Shown here: in pieces, positions 25,904 to 33,819 of the stretch
Numbering within the stretch: the stretch's first letter is position 1
Layout: every line of letters begins with the position of its first letter
NCBI GenBank assembly: GCA_046756245.1
Contig: JBHHVZ010000017.1
Location: 1-37,046, forward strand
Direction: 5' to 3'
DNA from: G021776435 sp046756245
GTDB lineage: Bacteria; Pseudomonadota; Alphaproteobacteria; Caulobacterales; Parvularculaceae
DNA: 37,046 nt
The notes under the pieces: model-generated
Told to the model about the DNA's origin: nothing
The model's database searches: none
Seen by the model: the letters and a program-made list of their open reading frames with translations, nothing else
Translations under genes and position numbers: made by a program

Positions 25904-26692
25904 TTAGCGGGCAGGCGCGCGCTCGGCGACGACTTTCTGGAATAGGCCGCCGAAGAAAGTTTCCTTGCGCCAGGCGAACGGCGCCGGATCGGCGGCGAGT
26001 TCCGAGATCTCCCTGCGCCAGAGGCCTTTCGCGAACGGCTCCAGCGTATCAAAAACGAAGCTGGTGACGGGCTTGAGCGGATGGGCCCAGTGCGGCTTGT
26101 GATAGTCGACGAAAACCACCTTGCCGCCCGGTCCGACGCGCCCGAGCATCGCGTCGACCACGCGATGCTTGTAGTCGTCGGGCAGTTCGTGGAGCAGAAA
26201 ATAACAGCAGACCGCATCGTACATTCGGCTGTCCGTTTTCGAGGCGTCGGCCCGGCGCACACGCGCCTGGGGGAGCTTATGCAGTTTGCGCCGGCACGCG
26301 GCCAACTGGATCGGCGCGATGTCAGTGATTTCCAGGTTGCCTCCGGGGCCGAGATACTTTGCGAGCGCCGGCGAAAAATCTCCGTAAACGCAGGCAGGCT
26401 GCAAAACCTTCTGGCCGGGTTCGAGTTCCGTGAAAACGGCGTTGCGAAGCCGGCTGTGCTGACCCCAGAGAATAAGTTTCACGACGAGTTCGCGATCGAG
26501 CAGTCGAACATTGCGGGGGTCAAGATAGGCCCAGTAATATTTGTCCCTGAGATAATCGGGTATCTCCAAACCATTCGAACGGCCCGGCGAAGCGGCCGGC
26601 GCAACTGCGACCGCGACCCCGAGAACGCCGGCGGCGCTCATTGAATGTCGGGAATGTTTCGTTCTTTCGGCGCATGTTTCGACCGCATCCAT
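25904..26692 (-). CDS. rquA: rhodoquinone biosynthesis protein RquA
   Basis: Converts ubiquinone to rhodoquinone, the low-potential quinone used with fumarate reductase when oxygen is scarce; it belongs to the class I methyltransferase fold. The 262-residue product has the family signature IPDYLRDKYYWAYLDPRNVRLLDRE, then LILWGQHSRLRNAVF. The nucleotide-binding loop is the RquA-specific QPACVYGDFSPALAKYL, lacking the usual GxGxG. Then come IAPIQLAACRRKL, CCYFLLHELPDDY and VVFVDYHKPHWAHPLKPV. These separate it from UbiE/UbiG. Residues 1-40 are variable and may be partly signal-like or an anchor. The ATG at 26692 has AGAGGAG upstream. Divergent from an ArsM-like gene. Confidence 0.92.
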   Translation of the reverse strand: MDAVETCAERTKHSRHSMSAAGVLGVAVAVAPAASPGRSNGLEIPDYLRDKYYWAYLDPRNVRLLDRELVVKLILWGQHSRLRNAVFTELEPGQKVLQPACVYGDFSPALAKYLGPGGNLEITDIAPIQLAACRRKLHKLPQARVRRADASKTDSRMYDAVCCYFLLHELPDDYKHRVVDAMLGRVGPGGKVVFVDYHKPHWAHPLKPVTSFVFDTLEPFAKGLWRREISELAADPAPFAWRKETFFGGLFQKVVAERAPAR

Positions 26693-26783
26693 AACCGCTG
26701 CGCTCCTCTGAAAAGAGATAATCGAATCGGAGTCTAAACAGATATACGAGTCGGCACTTAAACAGGACTGTCTGTTCTTTACC

Positions 26784-26797
26784 TTGAATTTCGTCAA
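26784..26797 (-). promoter_or_regulatory. FNR-like site upstream of rquA
   Basis: Reads TTGACGAAATTCAA on the minus strand, matching 9 of the 10 fixed positions of the alphaproteobacterial FnrL consensus TTGAY-N4-RTCAA. Its centre is about 98 bases before the rquA start. A weak -10 (TTAAGT) lies at the spacing expected if the site is centred at -41.5. The same DNA is shared with the divergent methyltransferase gene. Confidence 0.45.
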
Positions 26798-26810
26798 AGT
26801 TGCACGAAAT
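26788..26810. repeat. 7-bp inverted repeat in the rquA/methyltransferase intergenic region
   Basis: ATTTCGT and ACGAAAT are separated by nine bases, overlapping the FNR-like site. It could be an operator for another regulator. A second, shorter dyad (AACAG-N6-CTGTT, 26761-26776) lies next to it on the rquA side. Confidence 0.4.
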
Positions 26811-26926
26811 ACAGGGCGGGCGAAACGCCGCAGCGTAACGCCTAAGACTTCGAAAACTGCTTTCTGTTTTGTCGCGGGCGGGTGATGCGACAAGGCGCCA
26901 TAAACGCCGCCGCCCTTTAAAATTCG

Positions 26927-26935
26927 TGCTATCAT
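26927..26935 (+). promoter_or_regulatory. extended -10 upstream of the ArsM-like gene
   Basis: TGCTATCAT fits an extended -10 (TGn followed by a TATAAT-like hexamer) 18 bases before the ATG, with no convincing -35. The resulting leader would be very short, with GGGAG as ribosome-binding site. A weak call. Confidence 0.3.
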
Positions 26936-26953
26936 TGGCTCCGGGAGCGCGCC

Positions 26954-27787
26954 ATGACCAAGGATGTAACGCAGCGCTCTGGCGCATTCTATGCCGACGC
27001 GGCGAAAGCGCACGTGCGCGCCAGAAAAGACGGCCGCAGCGCCACGACGCTCGATTGCGGATACCGGGAAAACGAACTGGCCTCGGCGCCGGACGAGGCC
27101 GTCGCCGCCAGTTTCGGCTGCGGCGACCCGCTGGCCTTTTCCGGCGTGCGGCGCGGCGAGACCGTTCTCGATCTTGGCTGCGGGGCGGGCCTTGATCTCA
27201 TCATCGCCGGCGAAAAAGCCGGCGCCGAAGGCCGCGTGATCGGGGTCGACGCCAGCCCCGACATGCTGGCGCTGGCGGCCGCGAATATCGCACGCGCCGG
27301 CATGACCGGCCGCATCGATCTGCGCGAAGGCGCGATCGAGAACCTTCCCGTCGAGGACGGATCCGTCGACTGGGTCGTCTCGAACTGCGTCGTCAATCTG
27401 TCGCCCGACAAGGCGCAGGTTTTCCGCGAAGTCTTCCGTGTGCTGAAGCCCGGCGGCGCGGCGCTGATCGCCGATCTTGTCGCCGAGAACCTCCCGCAAT
27501 GGGCGACGATGCACGGCGATCTTTATTCGGCCTGCGTATCCGGCGCCGTTTCTGAAAACGCCTATCTCGACTTCGCCAGACAGGCGGGTCTCGCCGATAT
27601 CCGCATTGTCGACCGCATGACGTATGACGAAAGCATGGTCCGCGTGATGATCGCCGAGGCGTTGCCGGCCGCGCTTGACGAAATCGCCGCGCGGCTCGAC
27701 ATGACCAAAGACGCGCTTCTCGATATGGCGGCGCGCGACCCCGCCGGACGGATCGCCAGCATCAAGCTTTACGCGTCGCGCCCTTAA
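26954..27787 (+). CDS. ArsM-like SAM-dependent methyltransferase
   Basis: A 277-residue cytosolic methyltransferase closely following the arsenite methyltransferase layout. It has GYRENELASAPDEAVAASFGCGDPLAF, SAM motif I VLDLGCGAGLDLIIAGEKAG, VIGVDASPDMLALA, SNCVVNLSPDKAQVFREVFRVLKPGG, and LYSACVSGAVSENAYLDFARQAGL. Cysteines at about 56, 145 and 194 correspond to the conserved arsenic-related cysteines of ArsM. Cys35 may stand for the more variable first one. No arsR, arsC or arsB lies nearby, so arsenic as substrate is inferred from residues only. The ATG has GGGAG upstream. Divergent from rquA across 261 bases. Confidence 0.75.
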   Translation: MTKDVTQRSGAFYADAAKAHVRARKDGRSATTLDCGYRENELASAPDEAVAASFGCGDPLAFSGVRRGETVLDLGCGAGLDLIIAGEKAGAEGRVIGVDASPDMLALAAANIARAGMTGRIDLREGAIENLPVEDGSVDWVVSNCVVNLSPDKAQVFREVFRVLKPGGAALIADLVAENLPQWATMHGDLYSACVSGAVSENAYLDFARQAGLADIRIVDRMTYDESMVRVMIAEALPAALDEIAARLDMTKDALLDMAARDPAGRIASIKLYASRP

Positions 27788-28304
27788 GAAGTTTCGCGCA
27801 AAACATAAACGGCGACTGTCGCTGAGCGGCCTGCGGTTTTTGCTTCGTTCCCGGAAAACGGTCTCTTCTGTCTCCTCTGATATAAAAGCGAAATTCTGAA
27901 GCCCGCCGATTTCCTGCGCTCCAGCGCCAAAGGGTCCATTTTGTCCATTTTCGAACGGAGCGGGAACATCGACGGCCCCGCCCGGCGTCGCCGGACGCGG
28001 GTCGACGGGGTCGCAGAACGCGGGACGAAAAAACAGGAACATGCGCCCATTCTACGCGCGCCCGGAAAGGGTCGGATAACTATCCCCGTTTTTCCCGCAA
28101 GGGGCGAAAAATGCGCGCACCCGAGGCGACATATATCGCCGGTTTCTCCGTAGAAAGAGCGCTCCCCGCTCTTGCGGATCAGGGCGGCGCCGGGCATTTT
28201 CCCCGCATTAGCAACAGGCGCTGGGCGCGGTCGGTCTTCACCCGGCAACCGCGGCGCGCGAGCCCCTGTATGCGATGTCCTGCAGGGACGTCAGGAGACC
28301 GCCC
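27788..28304. other. 517-base intergenic region with repeat copy 2 and hairpins
   Basis: No convincing full-length gene. It holds a weak hairpin and T5 tract after the methyltransferase (27818-27841), the second dispersed repeat copy (27897-27967), a palindrome GGATAACTATCC (28074-28085), a T/A-rich stem (28089-28111) and a perfect 7-bp hairpin AAGAGCG/CGCTCTT (28155-28173). A 65-codon open frame at 28111-28308 with AAGGGG upstream ends in a GTGA overlap with the tryptophanase start and could be a leader ORF; see findings. Confidence 0.5.
27897..27967 (-). repeat. dispersed repeat, copy 2
   Basis: Gapless alignment to 258-328 on the opposite strand, 55 of 71 identical. The block CGTTCGAAAATGGACAAA is invariant. 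The corresponding peptide frame gives FPLRSKMDKMDPLALERRKS and continues AGF, similar to copy 1. It lies between two plus-strand genes but is itself oriented minus. Confidence 0.7.
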
Positions 28305-29669
28305 GTGAAGACCATCATCGAACCCTTCCGCATCAAATCCGTCGAACCGATCCGCATGACCACCCGCGAAGAGCGCGCGCGGCTCATTCGCGAAGCCGGC
28401 TACAATTTGTTTCGACTGCATTCCGACGACGTCATCATCGACCTCTTGACCGATTCCGGCACCTCGGCGATGAGCGCGGCGCAATGGGGCGCGCTGATGA
28501 CCGGCGATGAAAGCTACGCCGGCTCGCCGTCATTCTATCGCTTCGAAGCGGCGGTGCGCGATCTCGCGCCGTTCGCCCACATCATCCCCACCCATCAGGG
28601 CCGCGCCGCCGAGCATCTTCTGTTTACGCTGATCGGCGGGCCCGGGCTTATCGTTCCCTCGAACACCCATTTCGACACGACGCGGGGCAATATCGAGGCG
28701 ACCGGCGCCGAGGCGCTCGATCTCCCGATTTCGGCGGCGCACACGCCGTCGCTCGAGCATCCGTTCAAGGGCGATATGGACGTTGACGCCCTCAAGAGGC
28801 TGCTCGATGAAAAGGCGGACCGGATCCCTTGCGTGATGATGACCATCACCAACAACGCCGGCGGCGGCCAGCCGGCGCGCCTTGAGAACATCCGCGAAGT
28901 TTCCGAACTCGCGCGCGCCCACGGCAAGCCTTTCTTCATCGACGCCTGCCGTTTCGCCGAGAACGCCTATTTCATCAAGCTGCGCGAAAAAGGCCAGGGC
29001 GAACGAAGCGTCAAGGACATCGTCCGCGATATCTTTTCTCACGCCGACGGCATGATCATGAGCGCCAAGAAGGACGCCTTCGCCAATATCGGCGGCTGGA
29101 TCGCGCTCAATGATTCCGATCTCGCCGAGCGCGCCCGCACGCTCCTTATACAGACCGAAGGCTTTCCGACCTATGGCGGGCTCGCCGGCCGCGATCTTGA
29201 GGCGATTGCGCAAGGCCTTAAAGAAATCGTCGACGAGGACTATCTTCGTTACCGGCTCCGCGTGAACGCCTTCATCGCCGAGCGGCTTGACGCGCTCGGC
29301 GTGCCGATCGTCAAGCCTGCCGGCGGCCACGCGGTCTTCGTCGACGCGCGCGCCTGGCTTTCGCACATTCCGCCGCTCTCCTATCCCGGACAGGCGCTTT
29401 CTTGCGCGCTATACGAGGCCGGCGGCATCCGGGTCTGCGAAATCGGCACGGCGATGTTCGGTCGCCATCCTGACGGCACTGAGACGCCGGCGGCGATGGA
29501 TCTTGTCCGCCTCGCCATGCCGCGCCGGGTCTACACCCAGAGCCACGCCGAATATGTGGTCGAAGTGTTCAAGGAGATCGCGGCGACGAAGGACTCGCTT
29601 AAAGGCTTCCGCATCGTCTTCGAACCGAAGATGCTGCGCCACTTCACCGCCCGCTTCGAGCCGCTGTAG
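28305..29669 (+). CDS. tnaA: tryptophanase (PLP-dependent beta-eliminating lyase)
   Basis: Cleaves tryptophan to indole, pyruvate and ammonia. The 454-residue protein aligns end to end with tryptophanase/tyrosine phenol-lyase: EPFRIKSVEPIRMTTREERA, IDLLTDSGTSAMS, Tyr71 in GDESYAGS, THQGRAAEHLL, Asp213/Arg216, and the PLP lysine at about 256 in SAKKDA. Overall it resembles tyrosine phenol-lyase in places. The positions separating the two are tryptophanase-type: Asp124 (Thr in TPL), Ile380 (the essential Arg381 in TPL) and His446 in LRHFTARF (Phe in TPL). The GTG start at 28305 has AGGAG eight bases upstream. It converges on an amino-acid transporter. Confidence 0.88.
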   Translation: MKTIIEPFRIKSVEPIRMTTREERARLIREAGYNLFRLHSDDVIIDLLTDSGTSAMSAAQWGALMTGDESYAGSPSFYRFEAAVRDLAPFAHIIPTHQGRAAEHLLFTLIGGPGLIVPSNTHFDTTRGNIEATGAEALDLPISAAHTPSLEHPFKGDMDVDALKRLLDEKADRIPCVMMTITNNAGGGQPARLENIREVSELARAHGKPFFIDACRFAENAYFIKLREKGQGERSVKDIVRDIFSHADGMIMSAKKDAFANIGGWIALNDSDLAERARTLLIQTEGFPTYGGLAGRDLEAIAQGLKEIVDEDYLRYRLRVNAFIAERLDALGVPIVKPAGGHAVFVDARAWLSHIPPLSYPGQALSCALYEAGGIRVCEIGTAMFGRHPDGTETPAAMDLVRLAMPRRVYTQSHAEYVVEVFKEIAATKDSLKGFRIVFEPKMLRHFTARFEPL

Positions 29670-29684
29670 CGCCGACAAATCAGC

Positions 29685-31070
29685 TCACCAGGAGAACAGC
29701 AAACTCATCAGAATTGAGGCGATCGCAAGCGGCGCGACATAACGAATCGCCGCGCGCCAAATTTTGTAAACGGTCTCGCTTGTCTGCAACTCCATCCTGC
29801 TTACGCTGCGCGGCAACACCCGCCCGACAAAAAGAACGATCAACAGTCCGTTGATGGGCAGCAAAACACTGGCGATGGTGAAATCCACTAGATCGAATAT
29901 CCCCTTCTCCTCCAACGCGGGTACGAACCCGGCGGGTCTTACGCCGCTCCATACATTGAACGAAAACGCGATGACGGCTCCTAACGCCCACGCGCCCGCG
30001 CCGACATACAAAGCCGCCCTCCCCCGGCGAACGCCGCGCTCGACCAGCCAGGCGACGACCGGCTCCATGGTGCCGATCCCTGTCGTAAACGCCGCGAAAA
30101 ACAGCAGGAGAAAAAACGCCGCGCCAATGACATGACCGCCCGCCATATTCGCGAACGCGGTCGGCAGCGTCACGAATATGAGGCCCGGACCTTCGTCTGC
30201 ATCGAGACCGTTGGCGAATACCAGCGGAAAGATTGCAAGCCCCGCCAGGATCGCCACCGCCGTATCCGCAATCGCCACCGTTCCAGCGGCTTTCAGCAAG
30301 GAGGTTTTTTCATCGAGATAGGAACCGAAGGTCATTAGGGCGCCGATGCCGATCGCCAGCGAAAAGAACGCCTGCCCGACGGCCAGAAGCACGACTTCAA
30401 AGCTCAATTTACTGAAATCCGGCCTGAACAGAAACGCCGCCCCGCGCCCAAAGTCGCCGTAAAACGCAGCATAGGCCACGAGACCAAGAAGCATCACGAA
30501 CAGCGCCGGCATAAAGAGTTTTGCGGCGCGCTCGACGCCGGCGCGAACGCCGCGCGCTACGATCGCGGAAACCATCAGTATAAAGAACGTATGCCAGAGC
30601 TGGAGCCGCAAGGGCGATGCAAGCAGCGCGTCGAACCGGTCCTCCATGTCCGCGCCGGATCCCGTCAAACCGCCGAACGCCGCATAGCGCGCCAGATAAT
30701 CGAGAATCCATCCGGATACGATGCTGTAATAGCCGATGCCGACGAACGGAATGAAAACGCTCAGCAAGCCGACGCCAAGCCAGCCCCGACTCGCCGAATG
30801 CCGCGCCGTTAACGTCGCAATCGCCTGAATTGGCGCGCCGCGGCCGTTTCTGCCGGTCAGGAGCTCGGCAATCATGATGGGCAGGCCGACAGCCAGCACG
30901 GTGATCACATAAATGAAAACGAATAGGCCGCCGCCGTTCTCGCCGGCGACAAATGTGAACCGCCATACATTGCCGAGCCCGATCGCCGTTCCGGCGGCAG
31001 TCAGAACGAAAGCGGCGTTCGACGACCAACGGGCGCCGGCGTTCCGAGTCGGCGAAACAGATGCAGTCAT
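29685..31070 (-). CDS. NSS (neurotransmitter:sodium symporter) family amino-acid transporter
   Basis: A 461-residue protein with about eleven to twelve membrane helices. TM1 carries the NSS sodium/substrate signature SNAAFVLTAAGTAIGLGNVW followed by RFTFVAGENGGGLFVFIYV, and GQAFFSLAIGIGALMTFGSY (TM6) is also diagnostic. Prokaryotic NSS proteins import tryptophan, tyrosine or other neutral amino acids with sodium. Its stop lies only 15 bases from that of tryptophanase, and NSS transporters paired with tryptophanase are known (TnaT type). Tryptophan uptake is therefore the likely role. The ATG at 31070 is preceded by AAGGCGAG; an extension to 31103 is not needed. Confidence 0.88.
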   Translation of the reverse strand: MTASVSPTRNAGARWSSNAAFVLTAAGTAIGLGNVWRFTFVAGENGGGLFVFIYVITVLAVGLPIMIAELLTGRNGRGAPIQAIATLTARHSASRGWLGVGLLSVFIPFVGIGYYSIVSGWILDYLARYAAFGGLTGSGADMEDRFDALLASPLRLQLWHTFFILMVSAIVARGVRAGVERAAKLFMPALFVMLLGLVAYAAFYGDFGRGAAFLFRPDFSKLSFEVVLLAVGQAFFSLAIGIGALMTFGSYLDEKTSLLKAAGTVAIADTAVAILAGLAIFPLVFANGLDADEGPGLIFVTLPTAFANMAGGHVIGAAFFLLLFFAAFTTGIGTMEPVVAWLVERGVRRGRAALYVGAGAWALGAVIAFSFNVWSGVRPAGFVPALEEKGIFDLVDFTIASVLLPINGLLIVLFVGRVLPRSVSRMELQTSETVYKIWRAAIRYVAPLAIASILMSLLFSW

Positions 31071-31201
31071 TTCTCGCCTTTTGTCTAACGATCGAGGCAG
31101 CAAAAGATGGGAATCTATCGATTTCTCAGCGATTGACGACTTGTAATCGCATCGCGCGACGGGTGGATTCTCTGATTAGAGGAAATTCTTGTGGATTCCG
31201 C

Positions 31202-31918
31202 CTACGGATTCCTGTCGCCGCCGACCGCCGGAGGGGTCGGCAGCGGGATCTGATCGGCGCCTTGCATCCGCAGATAAGCGATGATCTCGGCGCGGTGTCG
31301 CGCGAGTCTGACCCCCTGAAACGCCATCTTGTTGCCCGGAATAGCGTCGTCGGGGCTGCGCAAATAGGCGTCAACTTTTTCAATCGTCCAGTTTCCAGGT
31401 TCGTTGGCGAGCGCGTCGGAATAGTTGAAAGACGGCCGCGCAGCGATATCGCGCCCGAGAACGCCCCAGAGATTCGGACCCACGCCGTCGCGTCCGCCTT
31501 CATTGAAGGTGTGGCAGGCGGTGCAAATTTTCGCGCGGCGCTCGCCGCTTGCCGCGTCGGCGTTAGCAAGCAATGTCGCCAGGTCCGGCTCGGGCTCCGG
31601 CGCTTCGCGCGTCGCGTTCTCGAGAGGGGCGGGAGGCGTAAAGGTCGAAACATCGCGCATAAAGGCGCGAAGCTGCGCGCGCGCATTGAGGTCGTCAAGC
31701 CCTTCGGGCCAACTGCGCTGGAGCTCCGCGCGATTGACCAGCGGTCCCTCAAAGCCCTCTATGTCGATGGCGAGCCTGTCAGGATATTGCTCCCGAAACA
31801 CGAAATCGGCCGTCCAGCGGAGAATCTGCGTCAACAAAACGACGATGACGAGCGCTGCGCCGAGCCGGAACCAGCCTCCCCGGGTCACGCCAGCCGCTCC
31901 AATGCCAGATGATCGCAC
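31202..31918 (-). CDS. membrane-anchored class I cytochrome c
   Basis: A 238-residue protein with one N-terminal membrane helix (WFRLGAALVIVVLLTQILRW), a periplasmic linker rich in Pro/Glu, and a C-terminal cytochrome c domain. Haem is bound at KICTACHTFNEGG, with Met from PGNKMAFQGVR as the likely sixth ligand; GPNLWGVLGRDIA is typical of cytochrome c552/mitochondrial-type domains. It is the last gene of the oxidase operon and probably delivers electrons to subunit II. A GTG at 31888 with GGAG eight bases upstream is a good alternative start; the GTG at 31918 lacks a clear site. Confidence 0.87.
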   Translation of the reverse strand: MRSSGIGAAGVTRGGWFRLGAALVIVVLLTQILRWTADFVFREQYPDRLAIDIEGFEGPLVNRAELQRSWPEGLDDLNARAQLRAFMRDVSTFTPPAPLENATREAPEPEPDLATLLANADAASGERRAKICTACHTFNEGGRDGVGPNLWGVLGRDIAARPSFNYSDALANEPGNWTIEKVDAYLRSPDDAIPGNKMAFQGVRLARHRAEIIAYLRMQGADQIPLPTPPAVGGDRNP

Positions 31919-31963
31919 ATGATCCGGAAGTCCTTCCCTGCTTTTCTGCTCTGCTGCACGCCG

Positions 31964-32359
31964 CTAATGCCCTTCGGCGGAAAGTCCGACTTCGTTTCCA
32001 GAGAATAAAATCCGTGTCCAGAACGTATAATCTGATTCAAGAGCCATAAGGCTGACAAGCACGACGATGCAAAGCGGCGGTATCAGGATGGCGTATATCA
32101 GCGCCAGACGCTCCCACAGCATATGCATGAAAACGGAGACGATCAGCCCCGCCTTCAGGAACATGAAAGTCACAATGAGGGTCCACCTGAGCAGGCCCTC
32201 GAATCCGAAATAGTCGACGAGATAAGACATCGCGCTGAGCACGAACAAGTAACCCCAGACCTGGAGATAGACGCCGATCGGGTGCTGCTGGCCCGCGTCG
32301 TGGAGTTGCGTCTTGGTCTCCGCCGCCGCTGCGCGTTCCGCCTGTATTGCTTGAGTCAT
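31964..32359 (-). CDS. cytochrome c oxidase subunit IV-like small membrane protein
   Basis: A 131-residue protein with a charged N-terminus and three hydrophobic segments (YLQVWGYLFVLSAMSYLVDYF, LIVTFMFLKAGLIVSVFMHM, ALIYAILIPPLCIVVLVSLM). It matches the prokaryotic cytochrome oxidase subunit IV family, where the KAGLIVSVFMHM stretch is characteristic. It probably stabilises the oxidase. The ATG at 32359 lies eight bases after the upstream subunit III stop. Confidence 0.82.
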   Translation of the reverse strand: MTQAIQAERAAAAETKTQLHDAGQQHPIGVYLQVWGYLFVLSAMSYLVDYFGFEGLLRWTLIVTFMFLKAGLIVSVFMHMLWERLALIYAILIPPLCIVVLVSLMALESDYTFWTRILFSGNEVGLSAEGH

Positions 32360-32367
32360 CGGCCGCC

Positions 32368-33063
32368 TCACCAAAGATAAAAGAACGCGAAGATGAAGAC
32401 CCATACGAGATCGACAAAGTGCCAATAGAGCCCTGCGATCTCCACGACCTCGTATTTTCCGTTGCGGTCGTAAACGCCGTTCAGAACGCGGATCGCGATC
32501 GTGGTCAGATAAATGACGCCGACCGAAACGTGGAAGCCATGAAACCCGGTGATCATGAAAAAGCTCGCGCCGAATTGCGGCGCGCCCCAGGGATTGCCCC
32601 AGGGCCTGACGCCTTCAAGAATGAGTTTCGTCCACTCGAACGCCTGCATGCCGACAAATGTGGCGCCGAGCGCCGCGGTCGCGAGCATCAAGGCCGCTGT
32701 CGCCCGCCGATTGTGGCGATAGCCGAAATTCACCGCCATCGCCATCGTTCCGCTGGAGCTGATCAGGATAAACGTCATGATGGCGATCAGGATGAGCGGA
32801 ATGTTGTGTCCGAATAATGTCAGGGCGAAAACCTGGCTCGGATCGGGCCAGGCCACGGTCGTCGACGCCCGTACGGTCATGTAGGAGGTCAGGAAACACG
32901 AGAATATGAACGTGTCGCTCAAGAGGAAGATCCACATCATGGCCTTGCCCCATTCGACCTTCTTGAAAACCTCCTGATCCGTTGACCAGTCCGAAACGAG
33001 GCTTTCCAGGCTATGCGGCGCCGCGGCTGCGCGGTCCTTATGCGTCATCGTTGTTTGCGACAT
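32368..33063 (-). CDS. haem-copper oxidase subunit III (first copy, downstream)
   Basis: A 231-residue protein with about five to six membrane helices. Family markers are WIFLLSDTFIFSCFLTSYM, the GMQAFEWTKLI segment with the conserved Glu, FFMITGFHGFHVSVGVIYL, and the C-terminal LYWHFVDLVWVFIFAFFYLW. The ATG at 33063 is used; an upstream extension of 14 codons is not supported. It follows a second, divergent subunit III gene by about 50 bases. Confidence 0.92.
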   Translation of the reverse strand: MSQTTMTHKDRAAAAPHSLESLVSDWSTDQEVFKKVEWGKAMMWIFLLSDTFIFSCFLTSYMTVRASTTVAWPDPSQVFALTLFGHNIPLILIAIMTFILISSSGTMAMAVNFGYRHNRRATAALMLATAALGATFVGMQAFEWTKLILEGVRPWGNPWGAPQFGASFFMITGFHGFHVSVGVIYLTTIAIRVLNGVYDRNGKYEVVEIAGLYWHFVDLVWVFIFAFFYLW

Positions 33064-33111
33064 GTCGTTAAGCCGATCCAGCGTTTTGGGGATTGGTGAG
33101 CGCAAGGATGA

Positions 33112-33819
33112 TCATGTGATAAGCAACAACCCGAATATCACGACCCAAACCAGAAGCAGGTAATGCCAGTAGACGGCGCAGAGCTTCACGCCCGTTTCGA
33201 CCTCTGCGGCGTTAGCGCCGTGCGTGACGCGAGCGGCGGTGCGCCCCCAAAAAATCAGTCCGCCGAGCAGATGCAGACCATGCACCGCCGTAATCAGGTA
33301 AAAGAACGCGTTTGCCGGGCTTGCGGTCGCAAAATATCCGTCCGCCATGAGTTGGCGCCACACCGTCAATTGCCCCGCCAGAAACCCAAAGGCGAGAACG
33401 CCGCCGGCGATAAGAGCAGTGCGCGCTTTGTCCATGCGCTCAAGGCGCAACTGATTGCGCGCCCTTTGCCATGCGGCGCTGCTGAGTATTAGAACTGCGG
33501 TGTTGCCCCACAAGAGCCACGGTTCTGACAGGGGTCGCCAATCCTCGGCAGGCGGTATTCCGCATAAGGCCGCAAGACTCCACCACGCCAGCGATGAAGT
33601 CGCTTCGGCCGCCTTTTCGGGGTCCGCGCCGTAATTCCCAAGCCGCAGGATGTAAGCAACGACAATCAGCGAAAACATGACCGTAGCGACGCAGACATAA
33701 AGCCACACGCCGGTCGAGACGATCGCCGGCCGCCGAAGCGCGGCCGCGCCCCTGTCGGCTTCGGCGTCGACGCCCGGCGTCAGCCATGGCTTTTTCGTCA
33801 GTTCGCGAAAGAGCTTCAC
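33112..33819 (-). CDS. haem-copper oxidase subunit III family protein (second copy, upstream)
   Basis: A 235-residue, more divergent COX3-family protein. It keeps the FFYLITAVHGLHLLGGLIFW and VYWHYLLLVWVVIFGLLLIT helices but has a different N-terminal half. The GTG start overlaps the coxA stop by four bases (GTGA), indicating translational coupling. Two tandem, unlike subunit III genes recall the coxO/coxP pair of Bradyrhizobium coxMNOP; that comparison is from gene order, not alignment. Confidence 0.87.
   Translation of the reverse strand: MKLFRELTKKPWLTPGVDAEADRGAAALRRPAIVSTGVWLYVCVATVMFSLIVVAYILRLGNYGADPEKAAEATSSLAWWSLAALCGIPPAEDWRPLSEPWLLWGNTAVLILSSAAWQRARNQLRLERMDKARTALIAGGVLAFGFLAGQLTVWRQLMADGYFATASPANAFFYLITAVHGLHLLGGLIFWGRTAARVTHGANAAEVETGVKLCAVYWHYLLLVWVVIFGLLLIT

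Noticed and set aside
25904..26692. Calling this gene ubiE/ubiG or a generic methyltransferase.
   Set aside because: The CVYGD loop in place of GxGxG and the IPDYLRDxYYWAY and DYHKPHWAHPLKP segments are RquA hallmarks.
26693..28042. A 450-codon N-terminal extension of rquA.
   Set aside because: It runs antisense through the ArsM-like gene and the dispersed repeat. rquA has its own ATG with AGAGGAG at 26692 and normal family length.
28305..29669. Annotation as tyrosine phenol-lyase.
   Set aside because: The residue equivalent to TPL Arg381 is Ile, Thr124 is Asp and the C-terminal Phe is His, all of tryptophanase type, despite TPL-like stretches elsewhere.
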